This document shows positions 27,704-36,928 of a DNA stretch of 64,000 nucleotides, piece by piece; position 1 is the stretch's first letter; each line of letters starts with the position of its first letter. This stretch comes from UBA6115 sp050953005 (GTDB lineage Bacteria; Bacillota; Clostridia; Christensenellales; Aristaeellaceae): positions 62,001 to 126,000 of the forward strand of contig JBMNLV010000001.1 of assembly GCA_050953005.1 (NCBI GenBank), read 5' to 3'. The notes under the pieces were generated by a model, which worked only from the letters and a program-made list of their open reading frames with translations, was not told the origin of the DNA and did not search any database. Made by a program: the position numbers and the translations under genes.

Positions 27704-28044
27704 TCGTCATCCTCCTCTGCGGGCGTACCGGGTGGCGGGGGCAATTGCCGCCACATCGGGTTGATGGTGACCTCCAGCCGGGCGATCAGGTGGCTGTTGA
27801 CCGGGCTGGCAAACCACAGGAAAACAATGATGAGCAGCAGCTTGAGCACCGTCCAGATATCCGGCGCGCTGAAAGTCAGTCCCAGCAGGCAAAACAGGAG
27901 GCCCAGGGTATCGCCCATCGCGGCTGCGTGCATGCGGTTGAGCACGTAGTCAAACTTGTACAAGCCAATCACCGAGGTGATCAGAATGATGATGCCGCTG
28001 AGCAGGAAGCCGGTTGTCAGCAAGAAACGAAGCCAGTCAAGCAT
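27700..28044 (-). CDS. mrpG: MrpG/MnhG-type antiporter subunit
   Basis: About 114 residues from ATG 28044, which overlaps the last codons of mrpF (ATGCTTGA). The open frame extends 24 codons further upstream, but that part reads through mrpF and is not family-like. Three membrane segments with the MrpG pattern GLYKFDYVLNRMHAAAMGDTLG. The proline/acidic C-terminal tail is an addition. Confidence 0.85.
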   Translation of the reverse strand: MLDWLRFLLTTGFLLSGIIILITSVIGLYKFDYVLNRMHAAAMGDTLGLLFCLLGLTFSAPDIWTVLKLLLIIVFLWFASPVNSHLIARLEVTINPMWRQLPPPPGTPAEEDDE

Positions 28045-28354
28045 GCCCCTGCCCTCCTTGCCGGGCTTTGGCCTGGCGCTCCAGGAACACGCCCATATAG
28101 ATCTTGCACAACACAACCACCGCCAGGAAGCTGATCATCGCGTAGAGCATGGAAACGTCCACCAGGTAGCCCGCGCCAAGCATCAGCGCCACCACACCCA
28201 CCATGATGATGATCTGGGTGCCGATCATATTGATTGCGACAATGCGGTCAGCGATGGTGGGCCCTTTGATGGCGCGGATGAAACAGGCGATAATCAGCAC
28301 AGACAGCACCACCAGGATGCCGCTGTAAAGGATGTTATACGCATCCTGCAGCAT
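28037..28354 (-). CDS. mrpF: MrpF/MnhF-type antiporter subunit
   Basis: 105 residues, three membrane segments. The family core is FIRAIKGPTIADRIVAINMI, containing the conserved Pro-Thr-x-x-Asp-Arg. The start overlaps the mrpE stop by one base (TGATG). The C-terminus is basic (LERQAKARQGGQGHA). Confidence 0.87.
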   Translation of the reverse strand: MLQDAYNILYSGILVVLSVLIIACFIRAIKGPTIADRIVAINMIGTQIIIMVGVVALMLGAGYLVDVSMLYAMISFLAVVVLCKIYMGVFLERQAKARQGGQGHA

Positions 28355-28845
28355 CAGGCTACCCCGCTTTCTATCCAGTCAGCTTCTTTTTTTAGCAGGC
28401 GCTTTTCAAACTCGCTGTTGACCAGACCGTTTTCCAAGGATTCATCCAGGCAGTGTACCAAGTATTCATCTCCATGCAGGTGGACGGTAATGGTACCCGG
28501 TGTCAGCGTGATGCAGTCTGCCAGCGCCACCCGCGCGGCCTTGGTTTTGAGTTTGGTATGAAAAACTGTCAGTTTGGGCACAACAATATCCCTGTCGGTC
28601 AGGATCATCCGCATCACCGCGAAGTTGGCCAAGGTGATTTCCTTGATCAACAGCCAGACAAAGCGCAGGTAACCGGGCAGCTGCTTCATGATGAACCACT
28701 GTCTTTTCAGCGTAAGCCCGGGGGTGATAAAGCGCTGCACGAACCATGCCAGGGCAATGGAAATGATGGCGCCGATCACCACCAGCTCCAGGGTTATATT
28801 GGCATTAAAAAAAATCCACAAAAAGAATAAGGCCAACGCGATCAC
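28354..28845 (-). CDS. mrpE: MrpE/MnhE-type antiporter subunit, first gene of the operon
   Basis: 163 residues from GTG 28845 (AGGTG six bases upstream). Two membrane segments at the N-terminus, then a soluble domain with VFHTKLKTKAARVALADCIT and LTPGTITVHLHGDEYLVHCL, the standard MrpE signature. It is the promoter-proximal gene of a ten-gene operon in the order E-F-G-DUF4040-(MbhE+B)-C-D-D-D-NuoL-like, the same order as mbhA-H in Pyrococcus hydrogenases but without hydrogenase subunits. Confidence 0.87.
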   Translation of the reverse strand: MIALALFFLWIFFNANITLELVVIGAIISIALAWFVQRFITPGLTLKRQWFIMKQLPGYLRFVWLLIKEITLANFAVMRMILTDRDIVVPKLTVFHTKLKTKAARVALADCITLTPGTITVHLHGDEYLVHCLDESLENGLVNSEFEKRLLKKEADWIESGVA

Positions 28846-28902
28846 ATGTTCACCTACTTCTTCCTTGAATCTTATTGGTGAATTGTAAGGCTCACCAGCT
28901 GG

Positions 28903-28930
28903 ATTATAACAGACCCCTGCCGGTTGTCAA
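28903..28930 (-). promoter_or_regulatory. Strong promoter of the antiporter operon
   Basis: Minus-strand TTGACA (28930-28925), 16-base spacer, TATAAT (28908-28903): both boxes perfect consensus. The -35 box overlaps the selB stop codon. Transcription would begin near 28896, about 50 bases ahead of mrpE. Confidence 0.75.
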
Positions 28931-30831
28931 CTGATGGCCATCTTTCGTGCATCTCCCGTTTTTCTGGTCAAACCTTTGCGATCCCAGTACTCCAGAATGG
29001 CCAGGGCATATTTGCGGGAGGTGGACAGCGCGTCCCGGAAGTCCGACAGGGTAACCTCGCCATGCTCCAGCTGCAGTTGCAGGAAGGCTTGCTGCGCTTG
29101 GGCGAGATCATCAGTCAAAAACAGAATGTCCGGGCTCACGGGGGTCAGGTTGCCCTGGTCGAGCAGGTAATCCAACACCCTGGGGAACTCTTTTTCCCTG
29201 GCAAACTCCGTGAGGAGCGCCGATTTTTCCGGAGGGGAAAAGCGGGCTTCTTCAAACCTGGCCCGCAAATTTTCCAGCAGCGCCTGCTGTTTGGGGGTGA
29301 AATTGATATCATGCTCCGGCGAGGCAAACACTGTTCCCAACCGAACAAACACTTCGCGGGACAGAAGGATATCCAGCACCTGGTCCGCTTCCTGCTGGCT
29401 TTGCCCGGGCAGCAGGGCTGTCCGGAACTCTTCCCGTCGGATGCCTATGCGCAGAGGATTCTTCTGGTGAAATTCTGCCAGGATATCCCTGGCTTTTTCT
29501 TCCAGAATCTGCACATTGTCCTGATGGAGATACAGCCCTTCCTGCAGCTTGATGACTTTTCCCTGCGACAACAGCTTGTCCAGGCAGGTGTCCATTATCT
29601 CAGGGGACACTGCTGTTTGCAGGGCGAGGGCAGCGCTGTGAACAAAGCGGGTGCCATGGCTTTTGAGCAGGGCTTCGGTGCGGGCAGGCAGGTCCGCTCC
29701 ATGCATGGCATGCAGCTTCTCCACAGCTTTGATGCTGGAAGGGCGGTGCTTGTAGGGGCTGGGATCCAGCACTGTGCCGCCTCCGACCGTTTCAAGCGGG
29801 GAATAAAACCGCAGCACGAAGGCGTCCCCTGCCTTTGCCGCGATGGCATCTTCAAAGCGCAGTTGGCCAAAGCCTTCCTCGCCGGGCAGCAGTTGCTCCC
29901 TGCCGCCCAACAGAACTAGCTTGCACAGGGCTTCCGCGGAACCATGGTGAAAGTGCAGTCTGCTGCCATTTTCCAGTATGCGCCCGGTATCCGGGAGCAC
30001 GCGCAACACAACATCCAGCATCATCCCGGGCTGCATGCTGCCGGGGCTGGCCAGTACGCTGCCCCGGGGAATGTCTTCCTGCTTGGCTTTTTGCAGGTTA
30101 ATAGCCACCCGCTGGCCTGCGCAGGCCCGCTCCACCTGGCTGCCATGTACCTGCAGGCTCCGGATTTTGTAGGAATCCTCCAGCGGATACAAGGTCACTT
30201 CCTCGCCCTGGCTGACGCTACCCTCTATCATGGTGCCGGTGACCACCGTGCCAAAGCCCGGCATGGTGAACACCCGGTCCACCGGCAAACGGAAAGGGCT
30301 GTCAATGTCCTTGGCGGGCATATGACAAACCAGGTCAATCAGGGCTTCCTTGAGCGGTCCGATGCCCTGGCCGGTATGCGCGCTGACGACGTGGATAGGC
30401 GCGTTGGCCAGAAAGCTGTCCGCCAAGCCTTCCTTGAGTTCCTCCAGCATCATTTCAAGCCAGTCATCCTCCACCAAATCCGCTTTGGTGACAGCCACAC
30501 AGCCATGGCGGATACCCAGCAAGGACAGGATGCTCAGGTGTTCCCGGGTCTGGGGCATGATGCCTTCATCCGCGGCCACTACAAGCAAAGCCAGGTCGAT
30601 ACCGCCGGCGCCTGAAAGCATGTTTCGGATAAACTTCTCATGTCCGGGCACATCCACGATGCCTGCCTTGCTGCCATCAGGCAGATCCAGCCAGGCGAAA
30701 CCCAGGTCAATGGTGATGCCCCGGCGCTTTTCCTCCTCCAGCCGATCGGTGTCCACACCTGTCAGCGCGCGGATCAGAGCGGTTTTGCCATGGTCCACAT
30801 GACCGGCAGTGCCGATAATTACATTACGCAT
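28927..30831 (-). CDS. selB: Selenocysteine-specific elongation factor SelB
   Basis: GTPase that brings selenocysteyl-tRNA to UGA codons marked by a SECIS hairpin. 634 residues: G1 GTAGHVDHGKTALI, G3 DVPGHEKFI, G4 VTKADLV, two beta-barrel domains (for example VFTMPGFGTVVTGTM), then the four winged-helix repeats (about 375-634) that read the SECIS, ending with DFRDALSTSRKYALAILEYWD. Its start overlaps the selA stop by eight bases. Clients in this window are selD, grdA and grdB. Confidence 0.96.
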   Translation of the reverse strand: MRNVIIGTAGHVDHGKTALIRALTGVDTDRLEEEKRRGITIDLGFAWLDLPDGSKAGIVDVPGHEKFIRNMLSGAGGIDLALLVVAADEGIMPQTREHLSILSLLGIRHGCVAVTKADLVEDDWLEMMLEELKEGLADSFLANAPIHVVSAHTGQGIGPLKEALIDLVCHMPAKDIDSPFRLPVDRVFTMPGFGTVVTGTMIEGSVSQGEEVTLYPLEDSYKIRSLQVHGSQVERACAGQRVAINLQKAKQEDIPRGSVLASPGSMQPGMMLDVVLRVLPDTGRILENGSRLHFHHGSAEALCKLVLLGGREQLLPGEEGFGQLRFEDAIAAKAGDAFVLRFYSPLETVGGGTVLDPSPYKHRPSSIKAVEKLHAMHGADLPARTEALLKSHGTRFVHSAALALQTAVSPEIMDTCLDKLLSQGKVIKLQEGLYLHQDNVQILEEKARDILAEFHQKNPLRIGIRREEFRTALLPGQSQQEADQVLDILLSREVFVRLGTVFASPEHDINFTPKQQALLENLRARFEEARFSPPEKSALLTEFAREKEFPRVLDYLLDQGNLTPVSPDILFLTDDLAQAQQAFLQLQLEHGEVTLSDFRDALSTSRKYALAILEYWDRKGLTRKTGDARKMAIS

Positions 30832-32236
30832 CCTGTACCCCTGAAGATGAAAGCGCTGTTTTGAGCGCCCCGGTCAGTTCGGGCAGCTGCTCCGGGAAAA
30901 CGGTGCGCAAGTCCAGCAGTACCGCATCCTGCCGGATTCGGGCAATGACCGCCGGGCTGCCATGACGCAAAAGGTCAGCCAGCCTGTCTGCTGACACAAG
31001 CCTGGATGTAAGGCAGAGGGCCACAGAGGCAAGTGACTCGCCCGGTGCAGAGCCTCCGCCCAGTTGAGCCTCGCTGTCCGCTACATCACATCGCAGCCCG
31101 AGAATATCCTTGAGGTCTTCCCTCAGGGAAAAAGCGCGCTGGCGCAGCGTCTCCAAATCGGTGCCCAGCATTTGATACAGCGGGATGTGCCTGCGGGCCA
31201 GACCGGCATCCCGGTAAAGTTGCAGGGTGGCTTCCAGCGCGGCGAGGGTCATCTTGTCAGGGCGCAGGGCTCGCATGAGCGGATGACGCCGCATAGCGGC
31301 AATCAAGTCCGCATCTCCGGCCAGGATGCCGGCTTGCGGCCCGCCCAACAGTTTATCTCCGGAGAAACACACGACCTGCGCGCCTTGTGCCAGTGTCTCC
31401 CGGGGACCGGGCTCCTCCTGCAGGCCATAGGCGGATAACGGCAACAGCGCTCCGCTGCCCAGGTCGGCCAACAGGGGCAATCCTGCTTCCCGGGCAATCC
31501 CGGCGAGCTCCGGAATGTCCACAGACTGGGTGAAGCCCATTACCTTATAGTTACTGGTATGCACCTTCATCAGCGCGGCGGTGCTCTCACCTATTGCCGC
31601 ACGGTAATCCCCGGGCTTGGTTTTGTTGGTGGTGCCGACTTCCCGCAGGATACACCCGCTTTGGGTCATGACCTCGGGTACACGGAAACTGCCGCCGATC
31701 TCGACCAGTTCCCCGCGGGATACCACCACTTCCCTGCCGCTGGCTACGGCAGCCAGCATCAGCAGCACGGCTGCGGCGTTGTTGTTGACCACCAAGGCAG
31801 CCCGGGCACCCAGAAGCTGGCCGATCAGCGTTTCCACATGCGATTGCCGGTTGCCGCGCATCCCGGTATCCAGGTCGAATTCCAGTGTGGAGTAGCAGGT
31901 AGCTGCGTCCAGGGCGGCCTTCGCCGCCCTCTTTGCCATGGGAGCGCGGCCCAGGTTGGTATGCAGCAGGATGCCGGTGGCGTTGATCACCACAGGTTTT
32001 CGAGTCTGAAAACCTTCGCTGATGCGCTCAGCGCAGGCTAACAGCAATTCTGCCTGTGTGGGCACAAAGGACTGGCCGTTCAGGATGCGCTCGCGTGTCT
32101 TCTCAAGTATTTCGCGCAGCGTTCGGGCAACCAGTTGCTGTGAATACTGTGAAGACAGCGCCTGTCCCTGCGCGGTTTGCAGCAAGGCATCCACCTGTGG
32201 AATGCGCCTGAGAAGGTTGTGCAGTTCATGGCTCAT
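30824..32236 (-). CDS. selA: L-seryl-tRNA(Sec) selenium transferase SelA
   Basis: PLP enzyme converting seryl-tRNA(Sec) to selenocysteyl-tRNA(Sec) with selenophosphate. About 470 residues from the ATG at 32236, beginning MSHELHNLLRRIPQVD as the family does; an upstream in-frame ATG at 32263 is possible. The PLP lysine lies in CFSGDKLLGGPQAG, and INATGILLHTNLGRAP and ATCYSTLEFDLDTG are family signatures. First gene of selAB. No tRNA-Sec gene was found in the window. Confidence 0.95.
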   Translation of the reverse strand: MSHELHNLLRRIPQVDALLQTAQGQALSSQYSQQLVARTLREILEKTRERILNGQSFVPTQAELLLACAERISEGFQTRKPVVINATGILLHTNLGRAPMAKRAAKAALDAATCYSTLEFDLDTGMRGNRQSHVETLIGQLLGARAALVVNNNAAAVLLMLAAVASGREVVVSRGELVEIGGSFRVPEVMTQSGCILREVGTTNKTKPGDYRAAIGESTAALMKVHTSNYKVMGFTQSVDIPELAGIAREAGLPLLADLGSGALLPLSAYGLQEEPGPRETLAQGAQVVCFSGDKLLGGPQAGILAGDADLIAAMRRHPLMRALRPDKMTLAALEATLQLYRDAGLARRHIPLYQMLGTDLETLRQRAFSLREDLKDILGLRCDVADSEAQLGGGSAPGESLASVALCLTSRLVSADRLADLLRHGSPAVIARIRQDAVLLDLRTVFPEQLPELTGALKTALSSSGVQDA

Positions 32237-32324
32237 GGCAATACCCCGTTCATTTGATGACATGCCTTATTGTATCACAGTCCGTACAGCCAGGCACAGG
32301 GGTGAGTGACGGCTTGCGGCGCCC

Positions 32325-32352
32325 TTGTATCCCGTGCAGGATTTGGTATAAT
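32325..32352 (+). promoter_or_regulatory. Promoter for selD
   Basis: TTGTAT (32325-32330), 16-base spacer and a perfect TATAAT (32347-32352), about 34 bases before the GTG start of selD. Confidence 0.5.
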
Positions 32353-32385
32353 GAGACAAACGAATGAGAAGGGAGGGATGTATTG

Positions 32386-33435
32386 GTGAGTGATGCACAG
32401 CGCATTCGCCTGACCATGATGACCTCCTGCGGTGGGTGAGCGGCTAAGACAGGGCCGGGTGTCCTGGAGGAAATATTGCACCGCCTGCCAAAAGGGCCGC
32501 GAGACCCGCAACTGCTGGTGGGCTATGATACATCGGATGATGCAGCCGTTTATCAGATAAATGATGACATCGCGCTGATTCAGACCGTGGACTTTTTTCC
32601 GCCCATGGTGGATGATCCCTACCTGTTTGGCCAGATTGCCGCCGCCAATGCCCTTAGCGATATTTATGCCATGGGCGGCAGTCCCAAACTGGCTATGAAC
32701 CTGCTATGTTTTCCATCAGATCGGATATCTCTCGAGGATGTCCAGGCGATTCTTGCCGGTGGCGCAGACAAGGTGCACGAAGCAGGCGCCAATCTGTGCG
32801 GCGGGCATACGATTGAAGACAAGGAACCCAAGTATGGGCTTTGCGTTACCGGCTTTGCCAGTCCGCAGCGCATCCTGACCAACAACAGGGCGCAAATCGG
32901 TGATGTCTTGCTGCTGACCAAACCCTTGGGGTCAGGCATCCTGGCGACAGCGGCCAAGGCACAGCTGCTCAGCCCTGAGCAGATAGCCGGTCTTCATCAT
33001 ACCATGGCTGCGCTTAACGCTGCCGCGGCTGGCTGTATGGCCAGCTATACCCCCAATGCATGCACCGACATCACCGGCTTTGGCCTGGTGGGGCACACCA
33101 CGGAAATGGCCCGGGCCTCCGGTGTGCGCCTGCGCATCTTTTCCAGGGAAGTGGCGCTGCTGGACGGCGCTTTGGCTATGGCCAGCCAGGGCGTTGTTCC
33201 CGGCGGCGCCTACCGCAACCGTGAATACCTGGGCGGCACCACCACCATCCTGCCCGGCGTCAGCCAAGCTTTGAGTGATATCCTCTTCGACCCGCAGACC
33301 TCCGGCGGCCTGCTCATCAGCATGCCGCCGGCGCAGGCCAAGCTGTTGCTGGAGGAGGTTCAACCTCATTGCCCGCATGCGCGCATCATCGGGGTGGTTG
33401 AGGCGCCCGGCGAGGACTTCGTCATCATTGAATAG
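32386..33435 (+). CDS. selD: Selenophosphate synthase SelD, itself a selenoprotein (Sec18)
   Basis: Makes selenophosphate from selenide and ATP for SelA. A naive frame starts only at 32476, but the upstream in-frame sequence from GTG 32386 (GGAGGG eight bases before) contains TGA at 32437-32439 within SCGG-Sec-AAKTGPGVLEEIL. This Sec aligns with the catalytic Cys17 of E. coli SelD (three residues before the invariant Lys), so the TGA is read as selenocysteine. Downstream motifs are GYDTSDDAAVY, QTVDFFPPMVDDPY, ANALSDIYAMGG and CGGHTIEDKEPKYG. About 349 residues, normal length. It is divergent from selAB and convergent with the grd operon. Confidence 0.93.
32440..32480 (+). promoter_or_regulatory. 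Putative bacterial SECIS hairpin in selD
   Basis: Directly after the Sec TGA a short GC-rich stem can form (CAGG with CCTG around GGCCGGGTG-type loop bases), the position where SelB must bind. The stem is short and was judged by eye only. Confidence 0.35.
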
Positions 33436-33459
33436 CTCCGGCGTTGTTGTGCCATAACT

Positions 33460-33490
33460 GGAGGGCTTCCGGATCCGGAAACCCTCCTTT
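33460..33490. terminator. Terminator between selD and the convergent grd operon
   Basis: GGAGGG-C-TTCCGG pairs with CCGGAA-AC-CCTCC (33460-33487) and is followed by TTT on the plus strand. It ends selD and may also end the grd transcript from the other side. Confidence 0.7.
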
Positions 33491-33534
33491 GCATCAGTTA
33501 CGTTTTTTGTCTTCGGCAAGCGCAAAAAACTGCG

Positions 33535-34691
33535 TCAGCTGCTGACAAAGCCGCCTTTTTTGAGGATGGCGAGCGCGCGGCTCAGGTTTTGATCAGATAC
33601 CATCACCACCGGGCCGGTGCAGCCCATGCCGCTTTGGGCATAAATGCCCTGTTTCCAAAGCAAGCGCACCGCTTCTTCCAGTTCCATGACCTCGACCCCG
33701 GCGATGTCCTGAGTAACCACCTCCTGTGGCGGCGGCTGGACCTCCTCCTGGGCAGGGGCGTTCCTGCGGGAAGACAGCCCATCCAGCAAGGTCTTCAAAC
33801 CGGCATGATAAGCCTGTTGGTATTCCGCTGAAGCGATCTGTTGCCAGGGGCTCCTGCTATCTGGGCTGCGTAGGAGAGGGCATTGGCGACTACGGCTGTG
33901 CCGCTTGCACGGGAAACAATCGCCACCAGACGCTCGTAGCCTTCGCCAATGCCGGGACCATAGCCATCGCCCGTGGTCTCGTAGATACCGCCGCTGCTGA
34001 AGGCGGACAGCATTTTGATGACAACATTGCCGGTCAGGCTGTCCATCACCGCTACATCGCAGCTGCCTGCCAGCACATCGTTACCCCGCAGGATGCACCC
34101 ACCGCCTGCCCTTGCGGATTGGGCAAAGGTGACCGGATAGCCTTGCTCATTGAGCTTTTTGAGGATGCCCTCAGCCTGACGGGCGCCATCGATATTCAGG
34201 AGGCCCACTGTCGGCTGCTCGATGCCACAGGCTTTGGCGGTGATGATGCCGGCGATGGCTCCCCGTACCATAGCCTCAACGCGGTCCGTGGCTGCAGTCC
34301 CGGTGGTCGTTGCCAGGTAGAGGGCCTTGCCTGTGGCCGGCGCGGGTACCCTGCCCACAGTGGCCACGCCAATGGGAAAGGGATAGTGCATGGCGACCGC
34401 CCCTTTACAGATGCCGTCTGCCAACAGCTGCTCCATGATCTGATGCGCTTGCGTCTCATCCTGCGCCTTATGGCAGGTGAGGTCCGGATGGGTCAGGCTG
34501 CCGATATAATGCACATTGACCCCGTTTCTCTTGGCTTGCAGGGCTGCTTCCAGGGTTTTGTCTTCTCCGTGCTCGCTGCCGGGCGCACTCAGAGCAATTC
34601 CGGGGGCGTCCTCCAGCCTGCCGGTCTCCAGCGCCCGGGCCAAATCCAAAAAGGTATCCCGAATCAGCTTTTGTGTGTTTGTCTGTGACAT
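33535..34691 (-). pseudogene. grdD: Glycine reductase complex component C subunit alpha (GrdD), split by a frameshift
   Basis: With GrdC it forms protein C, which takes the carboxymethyl-selenoether-derived acetyl group and releases acetyl phosphate. The first frame (34691-33795, 298 codons; AAGGAGG upstream) has the PlsX-like core. It then ends in an unrelated tail. The second (33798-33535) begins LLDGLSSRR and ends with the family C-terminus ELEEAVRLLWKQGIYAQSGM...CTGPVVMV. Adding one C to the CCCC run (GGGG at 33847-33850 on the plus strand) joins them through WQQIASAEYQQAYHAGLKT into a protein of about 385 residues, the normal length. Either a sequencing error or a loss of the operon's last gene. 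Confidence 0.88.
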
Positions 34692-34700
34692 GCGCCCTCC

Positions 34701-36236
34701 TTAAGCGTCCAGTGAGGCGGCAAAAGCGCGCAGCGCCTCGGCAATCATGCTGCGGACCTCTTCCTTGCTGAGACCGTCCTGCTGCTTGTGATCATCGCCG
34801 CTGTTGGTCCGAAGCACAAAGGAGATGCCGTCAAACTGGTTGGTCAGCCGGCCCAGGAAAAGGCTGCCCTTGCCTACGATCATGGCCTTGCGGATTTTGC
34901 CATCCAGCAAATCCTGACGCGCGAACCCCAAATAAGGTGCGCCGGATGGAATGTGGCCCTGGGTGGGCGCCCAGCCTGCCATACCGTGTTGGGCAATAAA
35001 GCCATTTAAACCATCACGGGCCAGTTCACCGCTTTTGACTGCCAGGGCTCCAATCATCTTGAAGTTGGCCTGAGGCACATCCCCGGCGCCGGCAGGTTTG
35101 GTGATGTCGGGGTTTTGCAGCTCGGCTGCGTACTTGTCGATGTCCTGGATTCTCATTCCGGCCTGCTCCAGGGGGCTGAGCACCAGGGAGGTGATGACCG
35201 CCTGGGGTGAAGCGCCGGTACCCACGGTGTGCCGGCCAATGATATCCAGGTCGATCTCCGGATTGAGGCCGTCATTGGCGCTGATCAGCGCGGCGAAGCC
35301 GCCCAGCACATCCTCCAGCACCTGCATTCCCTTTCGGACATGATCCTTGCCGTTCATGCCCAGCTTGGCTGTGGAGCCGCCTGCCACCACCGCCACATTT
35401 TTGAAAGCACCGGACTTGACCAGGGCGGCAGCATTGACCAGAGCATGTGCCGGCGCCGCGCAGAAGCCGCGCACATCACAGCCGGTGGCGCCGCTCAAAC
35501 CCGCGATTTCAGCGATGGACTTGGCGAAATTGCCGCCGCCGCGCTGGTTCATGTCGCCACAAGCTTCTTCACTGCACTCGATGACATAATCGATCTGCTC
35601 AGCCGCCACACCGGATACGCGGATCAGGTGCTTGAGCGCCAGCACGGCGGAGGCCTTGCTGGCCATGTTTTCCATCATGACATGAGCGCTGAGATTGGCA
35701 TCCACATCATGGGCGCGCTTGATATAGCCCACCAGCTGCCCTTGATGGTAAATGCCTTCCGCGCCCTCCTCGTTAACAAAACGCGAAATCTGTTCCCTGT
35801 CGGTTCCTTCCCTGACACGGCCGCGGATATATTCGTCCATCAGCGGATGGGCATCAAAAGCCGGCCGGGTGCGGGAAACAAAATCACGCTCCAGGTGCAC
35901 CAGGTCAAACATATCACAAGCCTGGAAGAGCAACAGAAATTCATCCTGGGGCATGATTTCACCATACTTGCCCTGGCGTGTCGCCCCGGCAACCGGTTTG
36001 TCCGTCCAGGGTTGGGCCAGCCGCCCCAGTTCTTCCGGGGTCATGTTGCCAATGTAAGTCTGGTTTGGGGCATAGGCCACCACCTGGTCATAGCTTCGCA
36101 GATGTCCGGGCAGGTTTTTAAGGTATTCGGAATCCGGATTGACCACCATCTCGGTAGTCTGGGTCGTTCCGTTGTGCAGCACCATGTCCGGAGCATGAAC
36201 CAGGACATAGCTGGCAGCTTTTAAAACACTGTTCAT
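34701..36236 (-). CDS. grdC: Glycine reductase complex component C subunit beta (GrdC)
   Basis: 511 residues with a thiolase/KASIII-like fold; together with GrdD converts the Se-carboxymethyl group delivered by GrdA to acetyl phosphate, which yields ATP through acetate kinase. Visible features: SYDQVVAYAPNQTYIGNMTPEELGR, IECSEEACGDMNQRGGGNFA and the cysteine region GATGCDVRGFCAAPAHALVNA, likely the acetyl-binding site. ATG 36236 follows AAAGGGA. The gap to grdA upstream (about 150 bases) holds a GC-rich hairpin. Confidence 0.92.
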   Translation of the reverse strand: MNSVLKAASYVLVHAPDMVLHNGTTQTTEMVVNPDSEYLKNLPGHLRSYDQVVAYAPNQTYIGNMTPEELGRLAQPWTDKPVAGATRQGKYGEIMPQDEFLLLFQACDMFDLVHLERDFVSRTRPAFDAHPLMDEYIRGRVREGTDREQISRFVNEEGAEGIYHQGQLVGYIKRAHDVDANLSAHVMMENMASKASAVLALKHLIRVSGVAAEQIDYVIECSEEACGDMNQRGGGNFAKSIAEIAGLSGATGCDVRGFCAAPAHALVNAAALVKSGAFKNVAVVAGGSTAKLGMNGKDHVRKGMQVLEDVLGGFAALISANDGLNPEIDLDIIGRHTVGTGASPQAVITSLVLSPLEQAGMRIQDIDKYAAELQNPDITKPAGAGDVPQANFKMIGALAVKSGELARDGLNGFIAQHGMAGWAPTQGHIPSGAPYLGFARQDLLDGKIRKAMIVGKGSLFLGRLTNQFDGISFVLRTNSGDDHKQQDGLSKEEVRSMIAEALRAFAASLDA

Positions 36237-36324
36237 GTCAGGTTTCCCTTTCTGTCGGTTGATAGTGATCTGCGCCGGCTTTTCGATCCGGCCCGGCGCT
36301 GCGGCCTTGCCCGGTTATGAGAAC

Positions 36325-36366
36325 AAGAAAGGCCAGCGCCGCAATTGCGCAGCCCTGGCCGGGAGG
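36325..36366 (-). other. GC-rich hairpin between grdA and grdC
   Basis: GGCCAG...CTGGCC with an inner GCAATTGC palindrome lies in the grdA-grdC gap. It lacks a T tract. It may protect the upstream grdA message or reduce read-through so that protein A is made in excess. Confidence 0.4.
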
Positions 36367-36384
36367 CGTAACGCCCTGTAATGA

Positions 36385-36855
36385 TCAGTATTTGGAATAC
36401 TGCTCCCGGATGGCTGTCATTTCATTGACGATGTCATCCACATCCAGCACCATTTCCATCATGCCGATCTGTTCATCGTAAACGGTGGGGTCGAGTTCGC
36501 TTTTGATTGCGTCCTCGCAAACATGATACACGCTCAGTCCCAACTGGACTCCGGTCAATGGACCTGCGTAGGTCGGATCCCCTGCTGTGACGGTTTCTGC
36601 CGCGATGCCCGCGGCCTCACCCTCCGCTGCGCCCAGGATTACAAGGATGTTCTCAGGGCCATGCAGCTCAGCCAGTTCCTTCACACGCTTTTGGTTTTCC
36701 AGGTCCATCGCACCCGCGCTCGTTCAGACGAAGCACTCAGTGGATGAAAACAGGATCTCAGCCCCAGTGCTTTTGAGGCACTCGTCAATTGCCGGACCAG
36801 GGATCCCGTCCCGATCGCCAATGACAATTACTTTTTTATTCTTCAGCAAGCTCAT
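36385..36855 (-). CDS. grdA: Glycine reductase selenoprotein A (GrdA), Sec44
   Basis: Small carrier of the carboxymethyl group, shared by glycine, sarcosine and betaine reductases. ATG 36855 follows AAAGGAGG. The gene reads through TGA at 36726-36724: the context CFV-Sec-TSAGAMDLENQ is the invariant GrdA active site, so codon 44 is selenocysteine. Full length about 156 residues, as expected. The C-terminal part includes VKELAELHGPENILVILGAAE. A naive frame from the Met at 36708 would miss the first 49 residues and the active site. Confidence 0.97.
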
Positions 36856-36928
36856 GGGTTTCCTCCTTTCTTCCGTGATAAAAGCAAACGCTGGTTTTGC
36901 CCGGGCGTGCGGCCCGGGTCGGCGCGGC

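Noticed and set aside
19412..28845. Complex I (nuo) operon
   Set aside because: MrpE, MrpF, MrpG, MrpB and DUF4040 genes are present, and NuoB/C/D/I-type redox subunits are absent, so an Mrp/Mbh-like antiporter module fits better.
28924..29919. 331-codon plus-strand frame opposite selB
   Set aside because: Antisense shadow of a conserved selB gene with no ribosome site or recognisable motif.
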